Assembly: GCA_903870055.1 (NCBI GenBank)
Contig: CAIQBG010000053.1
Location: forward strand, 1-50,782
DNA from: an uncultured Pseudomonadota bacterium
Lineage (GTDB): Bacteria; Pseudomonadota; Gammaproteobacteria; Burkholderiales; Rhodocyclaceae
Length of the DNA: 50,782 nt
Direction of reading: 5' to 3'
The position numbers and the translations under genes are program-made. Below the pieces are notes generated by a model. It worked only from the letters and a program-made list of their open reading frames with translations. It did not search any database and was not told the DNA's origin. Position 1 is the first letter of the stretch, and the number at the start of each line of letters is the position of its first letter. Positions 9,699-17,719 of this stretch are shown one piece after another.

Positions 9699-10714
9699 CA
9701 GACAACCTTGGCTTTAAACAGGTCGTGCATATTGAGTGCGCCGGCCAGTGCGCCCTGGGCATCGACCACAATCAGCTGGTTGATACGGTATTTTTCCATG
9801 AGCGCGACCGCCTCAACAGCAAGCTTGTCGGCACGGATGGTTTTGGGCGCAGCCGTCATGACTTCGCTGACTTTAACCTGTTGCAAATTCAGTTGTTTGC
9901 CAAAGGCACGACGCAGATCGCCATCCGTAAAAATGCCGAGCACGTGATCCTGGGCGTCACAAATGACCGTCATGCCCAGTGAACCGCGCGAAATAGCGAG
10001 GACGGCATCGGCCAGTGAACTATCTGGTCGAACGCAGGGAAGGTCTGCTTTAGCGTGCATGACATCATGTACGTGTGTCAGCAGGCGGCGGCCTAAGGCG
10101 CCACCGGGATGCGATAGCGCAAAATCTTCCGGGCTGAAGCCACGAGCTTCCAGCAATGCCACAGCCAAGGCATCGCCAAGGGCGAGTGCGGCAGTGGTGC
10201 TGGTAGTAGGTGCCAGATTGTGCGGGCAGGCTTCACGGGCAACGCTACCATCTAATGCCACATCAGCCTCTTTAGCTAAGGTGGACTGTGGGTTACCGGT
10301 GAGCGCAATAACCTGAGTGCCAAGTCGGCGCAATACCGGCAGGATGTTCAAAAGCTCTTCGGATTCACCGGAATAGGACAGTGCCAGAAAGATATCGGCG
10401 CCGGTAATCATGCCCAGATCACCATGGCTGGCTTCGGCGGGGTGTACAAAATAAGCTGGTGTGCCGGTAGAGGCAAAGGTAGCCGCCATTTTGCGGGCGA
10501 TATGGCCGGACTTGCCCATGCCGGAGACGATGACGCGTCCTTGGGTCGACAGCAGCAAACGTACTGCCTGAACAAAGGCATCGCCCAGTCTGGGCGCCAG
10601 TTCCAGGAGCGCTTCGGCTTCTGTACGCAATACGCCGCGCGCCAGATTCAAAATCCGGTCGGTATCGGGTTCTGCAAAATTATTTGCAGTATCAGCGGAT
10701 GGGTGTGCAGACAT
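9698..10714 (-). CDS. kdsD: D-arabinose 5-phosphate isomerase (KdsD/KpsF type)
   Basis: KdsD interconverts ribulose 5-phosphate and arabinose 5-phosphate, the first step toward Kdo. The 338-residue product has an N-terminal SIS domain (GRVIVSGMGKSGHIARKMAA, then the ALSYSGESEELL phosphate-binding loop) and two C-terminal CBS domains (one begins near HVHDVMHAKADLP). I chose the ATG at 10714. The frame opens further to a TTG at 10753, but that lies upstream of the predicted -10 box at 10744-10749. It leads the kds-lpt operon and diverges from the antiporter gene. Confidence 0.95.
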   Translation of the reverse strand: MSAHPSADTANNFAEPDTDRILNLARGVLRTEAEALLELAPRLGDAFVQAVRLLLSTQGRVIVSGMGKSGHIARKMAATFASTGTPAYFVHPAEASHGDLGMITGADIFLALSYSGESEELLNILPVLRRLGTQVIALTGNPQSTLAKEADVALDGSVAREACPHNLAPTTSTTAALALGDALAVALLEARGFSPEDFALSHPGGALGRRLLTHVHDVMHAKADLPCVRPDSSLADAVLAISRGSLGMTVICDAQDHVLGIFTDGDLRRAFGKQLNLQQVKVSEVMTAAPKTIRADKLAVEAVALMEKYRINQLIVVDAQGALAGALNMHDLFKAKVV

Positions 10715-10743
10715 GGGTTGCGGCAGAGGTATGATTGTGTTCG

Positions 10744-10751
10744 AGTATAAC
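10744..10751 (-). promoter_or_regulatory. Extended -10 promoter of the kdsD operon
   Basis: On the reverse strand the sequence reads TGTTATACT, an extended -10 (TGnTATACT) with the hexamer at 10744-10749. No good -35 hexamer is seen, as expected for extended -10 promoters. Transcription would start near 10737, giving a leader of about 23 bases before the kdsD ATG. This also argues against the TTG start at 10753. The call is from motif and position only. Confidence 0.55.
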
Positions 10752-10795
10752 AAACCAGTAGCGCCAGCCCCGGTGCGAATGACCTATCGATCGCC

Positions 10796-12757
10796 ATGTC
10801 CACCCTGTCTCTAGTCCTGATGCTGCTTGCCGCTTCGGTTTTCGGGGTGATTCTGGTGCGCCGGGTGAATATGCCCCCGATGTTCGGGTACCTGCTGGTC
10901 GGCCTGTTGATCGGACCGCATGCGCTGTCTTTGCTTAAAAATGTAAAGGCCGCCAATACCTTGGCTGAGTTCGGCGTGGTCTTTCTGATGTTCTCGATCG
11001 GGCTGGAGTTTTCAGTAGCGCGTCTGTTTACGATGCGCAAAACCGTATTTGGTTTCGGGATGGCGCAGGTGCTGGTGACGATGAGTATCGTGACGGGGCT
11101 TGCCATGCTGGCGGGGCTTTCCTGGCAACCCGGGTTGGCGCTCGGCGGTGCGGTGGCCATGTCATCGACAGCGGTGCTATCCAAGTTGCTGGTAGAGCGT
11201 CGTGAGCTGCAAGCGCCACATGGCCGCGAAGTGATGGGCGTACTCCTGGCGCAAGATCTGATTGTGGTGCCTTTGCTGATTATGATTCCGGCATTGGGCC
11301 AGCCAGCGGCAGATATGGTGATGGAAGTGGGCGTCGCCTTGCTGAAAGCCACGGTTGTATTGGGCGTGGTTCTTTTTCTCGGTCAGAAGTGGATGCGCCG
11401 TTGGTTCCATATCGTGGCGCGCGGTAAATCCTCCGAGCTTTTTGTGCTGAATGTGTTGCTGGTGACGCTGGGGCTGGCTTATGTGACAGAAGAGGCCGGG
11501 CTGTCGCTGGCGCTGGGTGCATTTGTGGCGGGCATGCTGATTTCCGAAACCGAATACAGGCATCAGGTGGAAGAGGACATCAAACCATTCCGTGATGTGC
11601 TCATGGGGTTGTTTTTTGTCACGATCGGCATGATGCTTAATCCCACCGTGATCTGGAATCAGTTCTGGCTTGTCTTGTTGCTGGTCGTGGGTGTGTTGCT
11701 GGTTAAGGCGGTGATTGTGTATGCCTTGTCCCGTGCCTTCGGTGGTAGCCAATCCACGGGCTTGCGTTCGGCGCTCTGGTTGGCGGCGGGCGGTGAATTC
11801 GGTTTTGTGTTGCTGACGGAAATTGCAACGGCAAAATTGGCACCGCGTCCGATCATTCAGGTGGTGCTGGCCGCGTTGCTGATCTCGATGATGCTGGCAC
11901 CGATTATCGTGCACTGGTGTGATCGTATTGTGATCCGTTTCTCGGCGGGCGAGTGGCTGGCGCGCTCCATGCAGCTGACACAGCTGGCCGCCGCCTCGAT
12001 TGCCACGCAGAAACATGCAGTGCTCTGTGGTTTCGGCCGGAGCGGACAGTCGCTGGCGCGGATTCTGGCGCAGGAAAATATCAGCTACGTCGCTTTAGAT
12101 CTGGATCCAGAGCGGGTGCGCGGCGCAGAAAAGGGCGGTGAATCGGTCATGTTTGGTGATGCCGGCCGGCGAGAGAATCTGATTGCGGCGGGTGTTAAAC
12201 GGGCAAGCGTGGTGGTGATTACGTTTGCCGATACACCAACCGCAGAAAAAGTGCTGCACTACTGTCGAGAATTGCGACCGGATTTGCCGGTGCTGGTGCG
12301 TACGGAAGACGAGCGCGAGTTGCCACGACTGGTGGCGGCGGGTGCGGCAGAAGTGGTGCCGGATGCGCAAGAGGCCAGCCTGATGCTGGGGTCGCATGCG
12401 TTGCTATTGATGGGTGTGCCGCTCAATCGCGTAATGCGTCGTGCGCGTGATGCCCGCAATGCCCGTTACCGTTTGTTGCGCGGTTTCTTTAAAGGGATGT
12501 CGGATCAGACGGAAGAAGCGGATGCCGAGTCAGCACGCATGTATTCTGTGTTGATCGAGTCAGGTTCGTTCGGGATCGGTCAGACGCTTGAAGCGCTGGC
12601 GCTGCGCGATGTGGAAGTGAGTGCTATCCGTCGTCACGGGATTCGCGGTCTCGAGCCTGGCCCGGAGACATGCCTTCAAGAAGGTGATGTGGTCGTACTC
12701 CTCGGCAGCCCGAATGCGATGGCCGCTGCCGAGGCAAAGTTACTGCAAGGTGTCTAG
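10796..12757 (+). CDS. CPA2-family monovalent cation/proton antiporter with RCK domain (Kef/YbaL type)
   Basis: The 653-residue product has about 12 membrane helices in residues 1-385 (start VLMLLAASVFGVILVRRVNM) with the CPA2 features FLMFSIGLEFS and LALGAFVAGMLISETEY. A cytoplasmic NAD-binding RCK/TrkA-N domain follows (AVLCGFGRSGQSLARI, about 407-525), then a TrkA-C domain at the end. Such proteins exchange potassium or sodium for protons. Kef members are gated by glutathione adducts, but gating cannot be told from the sequence, so I give no kefB/kefC symbol. It diverges from kdsD, and its TAG abuts the TAA of the convergent dolP-type gene with no gap. Confidence 0.93.
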   Translation: MSTLSLVLMLLAASVFGVILVRRVNMPPMFGYLLVGLLIGPHALSLLKNVKAANTLAEFGVVFLMFSIGLEFSVARLFTMRKTVFGFGMAQVLVTMSIVTGLAMLAGLSWQPGLALGGAVAMSSTAVLSKLLVERRELQAPHGREVMGVLLAQDLIVVPLLIMIPALGQPAADMVMEVGVALLKATVVLGVVLFLGQKWMRRWFHIVARGKSSELFVLNVLLVTLGLAYVTEEAGLSLALGAFVAGMLISETEYRHQVEEDIKPFRDVLMGLFFVTIGMMLNPTVIWNQFWLVLLLVVGVLLVKAVIVYALSRAFGGSQSTGLRSALWLAAGGEFGFVLLTEIATAKLAPRPIIQVVLAALLISMMLAPIIVHWCDRIVIRFSAGEWLARSMQLTQLAAASIATQKHAVLCGFGRSGQSLARILAQENISYVALDLDPERVRGAEKGGESVMFGDAGRRENLIAAGVKRASVVVITFADTPTAEKVLHYCRELRPDLPVLVRTEDERELPRLVAAGAAEVVPDAQEASLMLGSHALLLMGVPLNRVMRRARDARNARYRLLRGFFKGMSDQTEEADAESARMYSVLIESGSFGIGQTLEALALRDVEVSAIRRHGIRGLEPGPETCLQEGDVVVLLGSPNAMAAAEAKLLQGV

Positions 12758-13468
12758 TTAGTTAACGCCCTGCGTTGTGGGTTGCTGGTCGCCGCTAGGC
12801 AACGGGGTGACTGAACCCTGTGTTTTAGCAGCATCTTCTTTAGCGTTCTGATCCAGCGCCTGCGCCTGGGGTTCCTGGATGATGGTGATCAAAGAAGTTT
12901 TGACCACGCGTTGTACGCCAGCGGTGGTTCGGGTGATTTCAACACCACGTTCCAGTTCGCTCTGGGTCAGGATGCCCAATACGTAAACAACGCCGTTTTC
13001 CGTAATGACTTTGAAGGCATTCGCCAGTTCCGGATTGTCGCCAACCAGGCGGCTTTTCACCTTGGATGTAATGAAGCTGTCGTTATTGCGGACATCCAGT
13101 CCGGTGACAGGCCCTATGGTCAGCTGATTGTCGACACCTTTAACACCGGAGATCGCTTTAACGACATCGGTAGCCTTTTGCTTATCTGCCTCGGTAGCGA
13201 CTTCACCGGTGAGTAGCACGCGTCCGTTGAAGGCGTTGGCGATAATGTGCGCGTCTTTTGTCGTGCCTATTTCACTCAGCGGTGTTGCTGCCTGGATATC
13301 AATCCAGGCATCTTTGGAATAGGTGGAAAAAGGTCGGCGATCTGCCAGCACAATGGCACTGGCGGCAACGGCACCAATAATCGCGGTTTCTATACATGCG
13401 GTCAGTTGGGTCGAAATGCAGATCGCGGCAACGGCCGTGACGATAGTGCGCTTGGCATGGAACTTCAT
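12758..13468 (-). CDS. dolP: BON-domain outer membrane lipoprotein (DolP/YraP type)
   Basis: The 236-residue product has a lipoprotein signal peptide with lipobox LTAC (Cys25). Two BON domains follow: one around [30 protein letters not shown] and one around [22 protein letters not shown]. In E. coli DolP (191 residues) supports outer membrane integrity and sits after diaA in rsmI/yraN-diaA-dolP; the same order is kept here. The extra length is a Gln/Pro/Ala-rich tail. Its ATG overlaps the upstream SIS-gene stop by 4 bases. Function is inferred from domains and synteny. Confidence 0.88.
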   Translation of the reverse strand: MKFHAKRTIVTAVAAICISTQLTACIETAIIGAVAASAIVLADRRPFSTYSKDAWIDIQAATPLSEIGTTKDAHIIANAFNGRVLLTGEVATEADKQKATDVVKAISGVKGVDNQLTIGPVTGLDVRNNDSFITSKVKSRLVGDNPELANAFKVITENGVVYVLGILTQSELERGVEITRTTAGVQRVVKTSLITIIQEPQAQALDQNAKEDAAKTQGSVTPLPSGDQQPTTQGVN

Positions 13469-14058
13469 GCTTCTTCCCCGAGCAGCGAGACATCAATGCC
13501 ATCGCAGAGTGCGTGAATAATCGTTAGATGAGTTTCCTGAGTGCGGGCAGTTCGGTCGGCCGGTGCGCAGAGATGAACGTCTCCCTCGCGCAGCATGGCG
13601 CCGATCTGGCCGCCACCCTTACCGGTGAGGGCAATGATTTTCATATCATGGTCGTGGGCCGATTTAATGGCTTCGATGACGTTCTTGGAATTGCCCGACG
13701 TCGAAATGGCCAGCAGGATGTCGCCGGGGTGACCCAGTGCGCGCACCTGTTTGGAAAACACCACATCGTAAGCGTAGTCATTGGCAATGGCCGTCAGAAT
13801 TGAAGTGTCCGTCGTCAGCGCAATAGCCGCCAGCTCCTGACGCTCGCGTTCGAAGCGACCAACCAGTTCTGCGGCGAAATGCTGGGCATCTCCAGCGGAA
13901 CCGCCGTTGCCGCACGCCAGAATCTTGCCGCCGGCGATGAGTGCTTCGACCATGGTGTCGATAGCCTGTGCTACCGGCGCGCTCAGTGTTTCTGCGGCAC
14001 GCAGTTTGGTTTGAGCGCTATCTTCAAAATGACGTTTAACGCGGGCTTGCAAATCCAT
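13465..14058 (-). CDS. diaA: SIS-domain protein DiaA / phosphoheptose isomerase (GmhA) family
   Basis: The 197-residue SIS-domain protein has [20 protein letters not shown] and [14 protein letters not shown]. The likely metal ligands of GmhA are present (His and Glu in AQHFAAEL, Gln and His in [13 protein letters not shown]), so isomerase activity on sedoheptulose 7-phosphate for LPS heptose is possible. However, the position between yraN and a dolP-type gene is that of E. coli diaA, whose product binds DnaA to time replication initiation. Length fits both (192-197). I lean to DiaA by synteny, but the conserved ligands keep GmhA open. Confidence 0.85.
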   Translation of the reverse strand: MDLQARVKRHFEDSAQTKLRAAETLSAPVAQAIDTMVEALIAGGKILACGNGGSAGDAQHFAAELVGRFERERQELAAIALTTDTSILTAIANDYAYDVVFSKQVRALGHPGDILLAISTSGNSKNVIEAIKSAHDHDMKIIALTGKGGGQIGAMLREGDVHLCAPADRTARTQETHLTIIHALCDGIDVSLLGEEA

Positions 14059-14148
14059 GAGGCTGCTCCGTAATTGACTGACCAGTAAGCCAAGAAAAGT
14101 TACGTTGATCTTAACATGGGCCAGCCATGGGCTTGATCGATATACGCT

Positions 14149-14607
14149 TTAGTCGGAAAGGCGCACGCTGATTTCAAAGCGCAAACGGCGCCAAGGTGAT
14201 TCGTCAGGGCGAAGTGCGACAACGCGGGCGACCAGAGGCTCGCCGCGATCCATGGCCCGCGCCACGGCCTTGTTTTCCCGGCGCGGCACGAAGCCGAGTA
14301 ACTGTTCCTGCCATAGCACCTGGATAGCATTGCTGTCGTGTGGATTGTCTGGTTGCCGTTTCAGTGTCAGTGAGTCGCCAACGCGGATTTTAGCAACGAC
14401 ATTCGGTAGGGCATGAAACTGGCTACCCGCCAGCGGTGAAGACTGGATCAGCAGGGTAGCTTGGCCTTGCTTGGCGCGCGTATTGCTATCGGGCGGGCTG
14501 ATCGGGGTGGCAAAGACTGTCTGGCAAAACAGTAGCCCACAGGTGATCGCGCCCAGAAAACTGCGGTGTAGGAAGCCCGGTGTTGGGCTAATCGGCTTGA
14601 AAGGCAT
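14149..14607 (-). CDS. Exported HIRAN-domain protein
   Basis: The 152-residue product starts at ATG 14607, overlapping the yraN 3' end by 20 bases. It has a signal peptide (hydrophobic SFLGAITCGLLFCQTVFA, cleavage before TPIS) and one HIRAN domain over the C-terminal 90 residues (GSQFHALPNV, VGDSLTLKRQPDNPHDSNAIQV, LLGFVPRRENKAVARAMDRG). HIRAN domains were defined in SWI2/SNF2 helicases, where in HLTF the domain binds 3' DNA ends. Here the domain is alone and apparently outside the cytoplasm. The frame stays open upstream to 14769, but that region is inside yraN in another frame and has no good start. The function is unknown. Confidence 0.85.
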   Translation of the reverse strand: MPFKPISPTPGFLHRSFLGAITCGLLFCQTVFATPISPPDSNTRAKQGQATLLIQSSPLAGSQFHALPNVVAKIRVGDSLTLKRQPDNPHDSNAIQVLWQEQLLGFVPRRENKAVARAMDRGEPLVARVVALRPDESPWRRLRFEISVRLSD

Positions 14608-14971
14608 CTTTAATCCATTCCAGTTGGTCTGTATTGAGGCTGTCCAGTAAAACGCAGTCGAAGCGACAAGGGCGTTCGGCCTGTCGTGGATAGCGTAGGA
14701 GATAGCAGCGGGCCGCGTGAATGATGCGCTGTTGTTTGCGGTTATCGATACTGGCCGCTGCGCCACCAAAACGGGTATTGCGTCTGAGGCGGACTTCTAC
14801 AAATACCAACGTGTTGCCATCGAGCGCGATGCAGTCTATTTCGCCACCGCGTACCCGGTAGTTGCGCATCAGGATACGTAGTCCGGCGCGTTCCAGATGG
14901 GCCGATGCCAGATCTTCGGCCGCATTGCCGGCCACTTGCTTGGGGGTGAGCGTGGTATCTTGGTATGGCAT
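14588..14971 (-). CDS. YraN/UPF0102 family nuclease-fold protein
   Basis: The 127-residue product has the UPF0102 signatures GNAAEDLASAHLERAG, NYRVRGGEIDCIALDG and LVFVEVRLRRN. The spaced Glu, Asp and Glu-x-Lys/Arg positions resemble the PD-(D/E)xK Holliday-junction resolvase fold; the usual final Lys of VEVK is Arg here. No activity is proven for the family. I use the ATG at 14971 rather than the in-frame TTG at 14983. The gene diverges from rsmI by 35 bases, as in E. coli and many relatives, and overlaps the HIRAN gene. Confidence 0.9.
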   Translation of the reverse strand: MPYQDTTLTPKQVAGNAAEDLASAHLERAGLRILMRNYRVRGGEIDCIALDGNTLVFVEVRLRRNTRFGGAAASIDNRKQQRIIHAARCYLLRYPRQAERPCRFDCVLLDSLNTDQLEWIKDAFQAD

Positions 14972-15006
14972 ACGCTTTTTCAATCAAGTTCATTTAACTA
15001 ATCGCA

Positions 15007-15897
15007 ATGGCTACTTTAACGCAAGCGCCGGAAAACAGCACCGCAGCACTTTATGTGGTGGCAACGCCTATTGGTAATCTGGAAGATCTCAGCCCGCGCG
15101 CTGCTCGGATTCTGCGTGAGGTGGCGGTTGTCGCTGCTGAAGATACGCGCCGCACAGCGACGCTCTTGCGACATGTGGGTAGTAGCGCAACGATGCTGGT
15201 GGCGGATGAACATCACGAACAGCGGGCGGCACAGAAGATTGCCGCGCATCTCGCGGCAGGACAGTCGGTCGCGTTGGTGAGCGATGCTGGCACGCCGGCG
15301 ATTTCAGACCCCGGTGGTCGTGTGGTTGCCGCACTCCGTGCTGAAGGTTGGCCAATCGTAGCGGTGCCCGGTGCCTGTGCAGCGGCAGCCGCATTATCGA
15401 TTGCCGGTTTGACACATGCGGGTGGCGGCTGGATTTTTGCCGGCTTCCTGCCAACGAAGACGCAGGAACGTCTTCGTGTACTGGCAGATTGGAAATTGCG
15501 CGCGAGTAGTGATCTGGCACTCGTGTTTTATGAGGCGCCGCATCGGATTGATGAAACGCTGGCCGCTTTGGTCGAAGCCTTCGGTATCGAGCGGGAAATT
15601 CTGATCGGGCGAGAGCTGACTAAAGTATTTGAACAGTCGGTACGCTTGCCTTTAGGTGAAGCGGTAGCCTGGTTGGAAAGCGATGTGAATCATGCGCGCG
15701 GGGAGTTTGTGCTGGTGGTCTTTCCGCCGATTGAACAGAAGGTGGTTGTAACCGGTCTCGATGATGCCGCCGAAAAAGTGGTGTCGACGCTGGTTGCGGC
15801 AGGCTTGCCGACCAAGCAGGTGGCTCAGATTGCCCAGCAATTAACCGGGGCGCCTAAAGATCTGCTCTATCGGCGGGCGCTGGCACTCAAAGACTGA
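15007..15897 (+). CDS. rsmI: 16S rRNA (cytidine1402-2'-O)-methyltransferase RsmI
   Basis: RsmI methylates the ribose of C1402 in 16S rRNA with S-adenosylmethionine, tuning decoding at the P site. The 296-residue product belongs to the tetrapyrrole-methylase fold: YVVATPIGNLEDLSPRA near the N-terminus, VAAEDTRRTATLLRH, the SAM-site loop ALVSDAGTPAISDPG, and FYEAPHRIDETL. Length is typical (about 285-295). It is divergent from yraN and is followed by pyrC after 66 bases. Confidence 0.96.
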   Translation: MATLTQAPENSTAALYVVATPIGNLEDLSPRAARILREVAVVAAEDTRRTATLLRHVGSSATMLVADEHHEQRAAQKIAAHLAAGQSVALVSDAGTPAISDPGGRVVAALRAEGWPIVAVPGACAAAAALSIAGLTHAGGGWIFAGFLPTKTQERLRVLADWKLRASSDLALVFYEAPHRIDETLAALVEAFGIEREILIGRELTKVFEQSVRLPLGEAVAWLESDVNHARGEFVLVVFPPIEQKVVVTGLDDAAEKVVSTLVAAGLPTKQVAQIAQQLTGAPKDLLYRRALALKD

Positions 15898-15928
15898 TTG
15901 CCTGTGATGGCTGCGGCGGGCGTAAAAT
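15898..15928 (+). promoter_or_regulatory. Possible pyrC promoter
   Basis: Just after the rsmI stop lie TTGCCT (15898-15903) and TAAAAT (15923-15928) with 19 bases between them, longer than the usual 17. Transcription would start near 15935, about 29 bases before the pyrC GTG. The long spacer makes this tentative. Confidence 0.35.
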
Positions 15929-15963
15929 GCGCCTATCAATGAATTTAGCTCAAGGATGCTGCC

Positions 15964-17016
15964 GTGACTGCTGCGATTAACGAACTCATTCTTCGCCAAC
16001 CGGATGATTGGCATATCCATCTGCGCGATGATGTCGCACTGGCGGTGACGGTGCCGCATGTGGCGCATCAGTTTGCGCGGGCCATTATCATGCCGAATCT
16101 GCGTCCGCCGGTAACAACGGTTGCAGCAGCGCAGGCGTATCGTGATCGTATTCTCGCAGCGCGTCCGGCAGGCTCGGATTTTGATCCGCTGATGACGCTC
16201 TATCTGACGGATACCACGTCGCCGGAAGAGATTGTCAAAGCCAAGGCTTCGGGGTTTGTGAAGGCTGTAAAGCTCTATCCGGCGGGCGCAACAACTAACT
16301 CCGATGCGGGTGTTAGCGCGATTGAAAAGACCTATCCCGCGCTGGCAGAAATGGCAGCGCAAGGGGTGCCTCTGTTGGTGCACGGTGAGGTGACGGATCC
16401 GGCGGTAGATCTGTTTGATCGTGAAGCGGCGTTTATCGAACAAGTGCTTAAGCCATTGCTGAATAAGTTTCCGGATCTGCGGGTAGTGTTTGAACACATC
16501 ACCACGGCAGAGGCAGCCGCTTTTGTGCGCAGTGCGGGCGATCGTGTTGGCGCAACGATTACCGCGCACCATCTGCTCTATAACCGCAATGCGATTTTCC
16601 AGGGCGGTGTGCGCCCTCATTACTACTGCCTGCCGGTGTTGAAACGTGAGCGTCATCGCGAGGCGCTGGTTGAAGCTGCAACCTCCGGTGCCAAGCAGTT
16701 CTTTCTGGGCACCGATTCTGCACCGCATGCCAAACTCACCAAAGAGGCAGCCTGTGGCTGCGCTGGCTGCTACACCGCGGGGGAGGCACTGCAGATGTAT
16801 GCGATGGCGTTTGATGCGGCTGGTGCATTGGATAGCCTGGAAGGCTTTGCCAGCCTGCATGGCCCGGCCTTCTATGGTTTGCCGGTGAACGAACGCAAGG
16901 TGGTGTTGCGTCGCGTGCCATCGACGGTGCCCACTGGCTACCCATACATCAATGGCGATACGCTTGTGCCATTAGAGGGCGGAAATACGCTGCCCTGGTC
17001 TTTTGCCCACGTATAA
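15964..17016 (+). CDS. pyrC: Dihydroorotase
   Basis: PyrC closes carbamoyl-aspartate to dihydroorotate in pyrimidine synthesis. The 350-residue product matches the E. coli-type class II enzyme. It has the first two zinc histidines in DDWHIHLRDD, the carboxylated lysine in VKLYPAGATTNSD, further ligands in VHGEVTD and VFEHITT, and the catalytic aspartate in GTDSAPH. The start is GTG at 15964, preceded by AAGGATGCTGCC. The stop codon region doubles as the -10 box of rnpB. Confidence 0.97.
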   Translation: MTAAINELILRQPDDWHIHLRDDVALAVTVPHVAHQFARAIIMPNLRPPVTTVAAAQAYRDRILAARPAGSDFDPLMTLYLTDTTSPEEIVKAKASGFVKAVKLYPAGATTNSDAGVSAIEKTYPALAEMAAQGVPLLVHGEVTDPAVDLFDREAAFIEQVLKPLLNKFPDLRVVFEHITTAEAAAFVRSAGDRVGATITAHHLLYNRNAIFQGGVRPHYYCLPVLKRERHREALVEAATSGAKQFFLGTDSAPHAKLTKEAACGCAGCYTAGEALQMYAMAFDAAGALDSLEGFASLHGPAFYGLPVNERKVVLRRVPSTVPTGYPYINGDTLVPLEGGNTLPWSFAHV

Positions 17017-17017
17017 T
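17012..17017 (+). promoter_or_regulatory. rnpB -10 box overlapping the pyrC stop codon
   Basis: A perfect TATAAT at 17012-17017 overlaps the last codon and TAA stop of pyrC (17014-17016). The predicted RNase P RNA begins about 7 bases downstream at G17024, the expected distance. The -35 position inside pyrC is poor (GCTGCC at 16989-16994). Position and a perfect hexamer make the call. Confidence 0.65.
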
Positions 17018-17023
17018 GATCTC

Positions 17024-17465
17024 GGGGAGTCGCCCAGGCAGCCGCTGCGTACCGTGAGGTGCGGGGAGGAAAGTCCGGGCTCCATTGAGCAGGATGCCGG
17101 CTAACGGCCGGGCACCGTGAGGTGACGGAAAGTCCTACTGGAAGCAGTGGGCAATGATGATGAGTGTCTGAGTCCGGTTCGTCCCGTCTCATGATCATTG
17201 GCAACAGAAAGCAAACCGCCGATGGCGTCAGACGCCAGGTAAGGGTGAAAGGGTGAGGTAAGAGCTCACCGCGTCCGGGGTTAACGCCGGGCGGCACGGT
17301 AAACCCCATCCGGAGCAAGACCAAATAGGGAAGCATGGCGTGGCTCGCGTCGCTTCCGGGTAGGTTGCTTGAGCGTTCCGGCAACGGATCGCCTAGAGGA
17401 ATGGCTGCCACGCGGCCGGGTTCGCCCGGCTGTGCACAGAACCCGGCTTATCGGGCGACTTTCCA
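17024..17465 (+). ncRNA. rnpB: RNase P RNA (bacterial class A)
   Basis: This is the catalytic RNA that trims the 5' leader from pre-tRNAs with protein RnpA. The conserved core is plain: GAGGAAAGTCCGGGCTCC (17067-17084), the central ACAGAAAGCAAACCGCC region near 17204, the GGTAAGGGTGAAAGGGTG segment near 17237, and the 3' core around GACCAAATAGG. The ends pair as helix P1, AGTCGCCC (17028-17035) with GGGCGACT (17453-17460). Length near 440 fits class A. Ends are accurate to a few bases. It sits between pyrC and the dcw cluster. Confidence 0.95.
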
Positions 17466-17487
17466 CCTAATTTTTGCAAGATCCATG

Positions 17488-17523
17488 AATCGCTATTCCG
17501 AAACTGGGGTGGCGATTTTTTAT
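17488..17523 (+). terminator. Likely rnpB terminator
   Basis: AATCGC (17488-17493) pairs with GCGATT (17512-17517), and inside it TTCC can pair with GGGG. A run of T (17516-17521) follows. It begins about 22 bases after the RNase P RNA end. The internal bulges make it weaker than a textbook terminator. Confidence 0.5.
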
Positions 17524-17545
17524 TGGGCGGCCGGAAAAATATTTT

Positions 17546-17554
17546 TGTGGATAA
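17546..17554 (-). promoter_or_regulatory. Consensus DnaA box upstream of the dcw cluster
   Basis: The reverse strand reads TTATCCACA, the perfect DnaA box. A degenerate copy (AAATCCACA) lies 12 bases on, at 17558-17566. Both are in the 318-base stretch between rnpB and mraZ. Whether DnaA regulates mraZ here is inference. There is no cluster of boxes or dnaA/dnaN gene nearby, so an origin is unlikely. Confidence 0.5.
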
Positions 17555-17690
17555 CTTTGTGGATTTTCTTCACGAGGCACTTTAAGTGCCGATTTTGGCG
17601 CATTGATTTATATGGATATTTTGCGCGGTAGCTCTCTGCGAAAAGTGCGCTAACCCCTTGTTGTCATTAGGAAAAATCTGAAAAAAGACC

Positions 17691-17719
17691 TTGACCTGGT
17701 TATTTTTGTTGATTAAAGT
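17691..17719 (+). promoter_or_regulatory. mraZ (dcw cluster) promoter
   Basis: TTGACC (17691-17696) and TAAAGT (17714-17719) are separated by 17 bases, a good sigma-70 arrangement. Transcription would start near 17726 inside the MraZ-type repeats, about 60 bases before mraZ. This is the only strong promoter at the head of the dcw cluster. Confidence 0.65.

Noticed and set aside
11177-12016. 279-codon open frame antisense to the cation antiporter
   Set aside because: Gln/His-rich product, the complement of hydrophobic membrane-helix codons; no domain.
12755-12760. Zero-gap convergent stops of the antiporter and dolP-type genes
   Set aside because: Both genes have full normal lengths. Abutting stops are compact packing and not evidence of a fusion or regulation.
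15841-16860. 339-codon open frame antisense to pyrC
   Set aside because: The sequence is rich in Arg, His and Cys as expected for the complement of pyrC, and the sense gene is certain.
17546-17566. Possible replication origin
   Set aside because: Only one perfect DnaA box and one weak one, with no AT-rich unwinding array and no dnaA, dnaN or gyrB nearby.
17335-17631. 98-codon plus-strand open frame
   Set aside because: It covers the 3' half of the RNase P RNA and the intergenic region and has no protein-like features.
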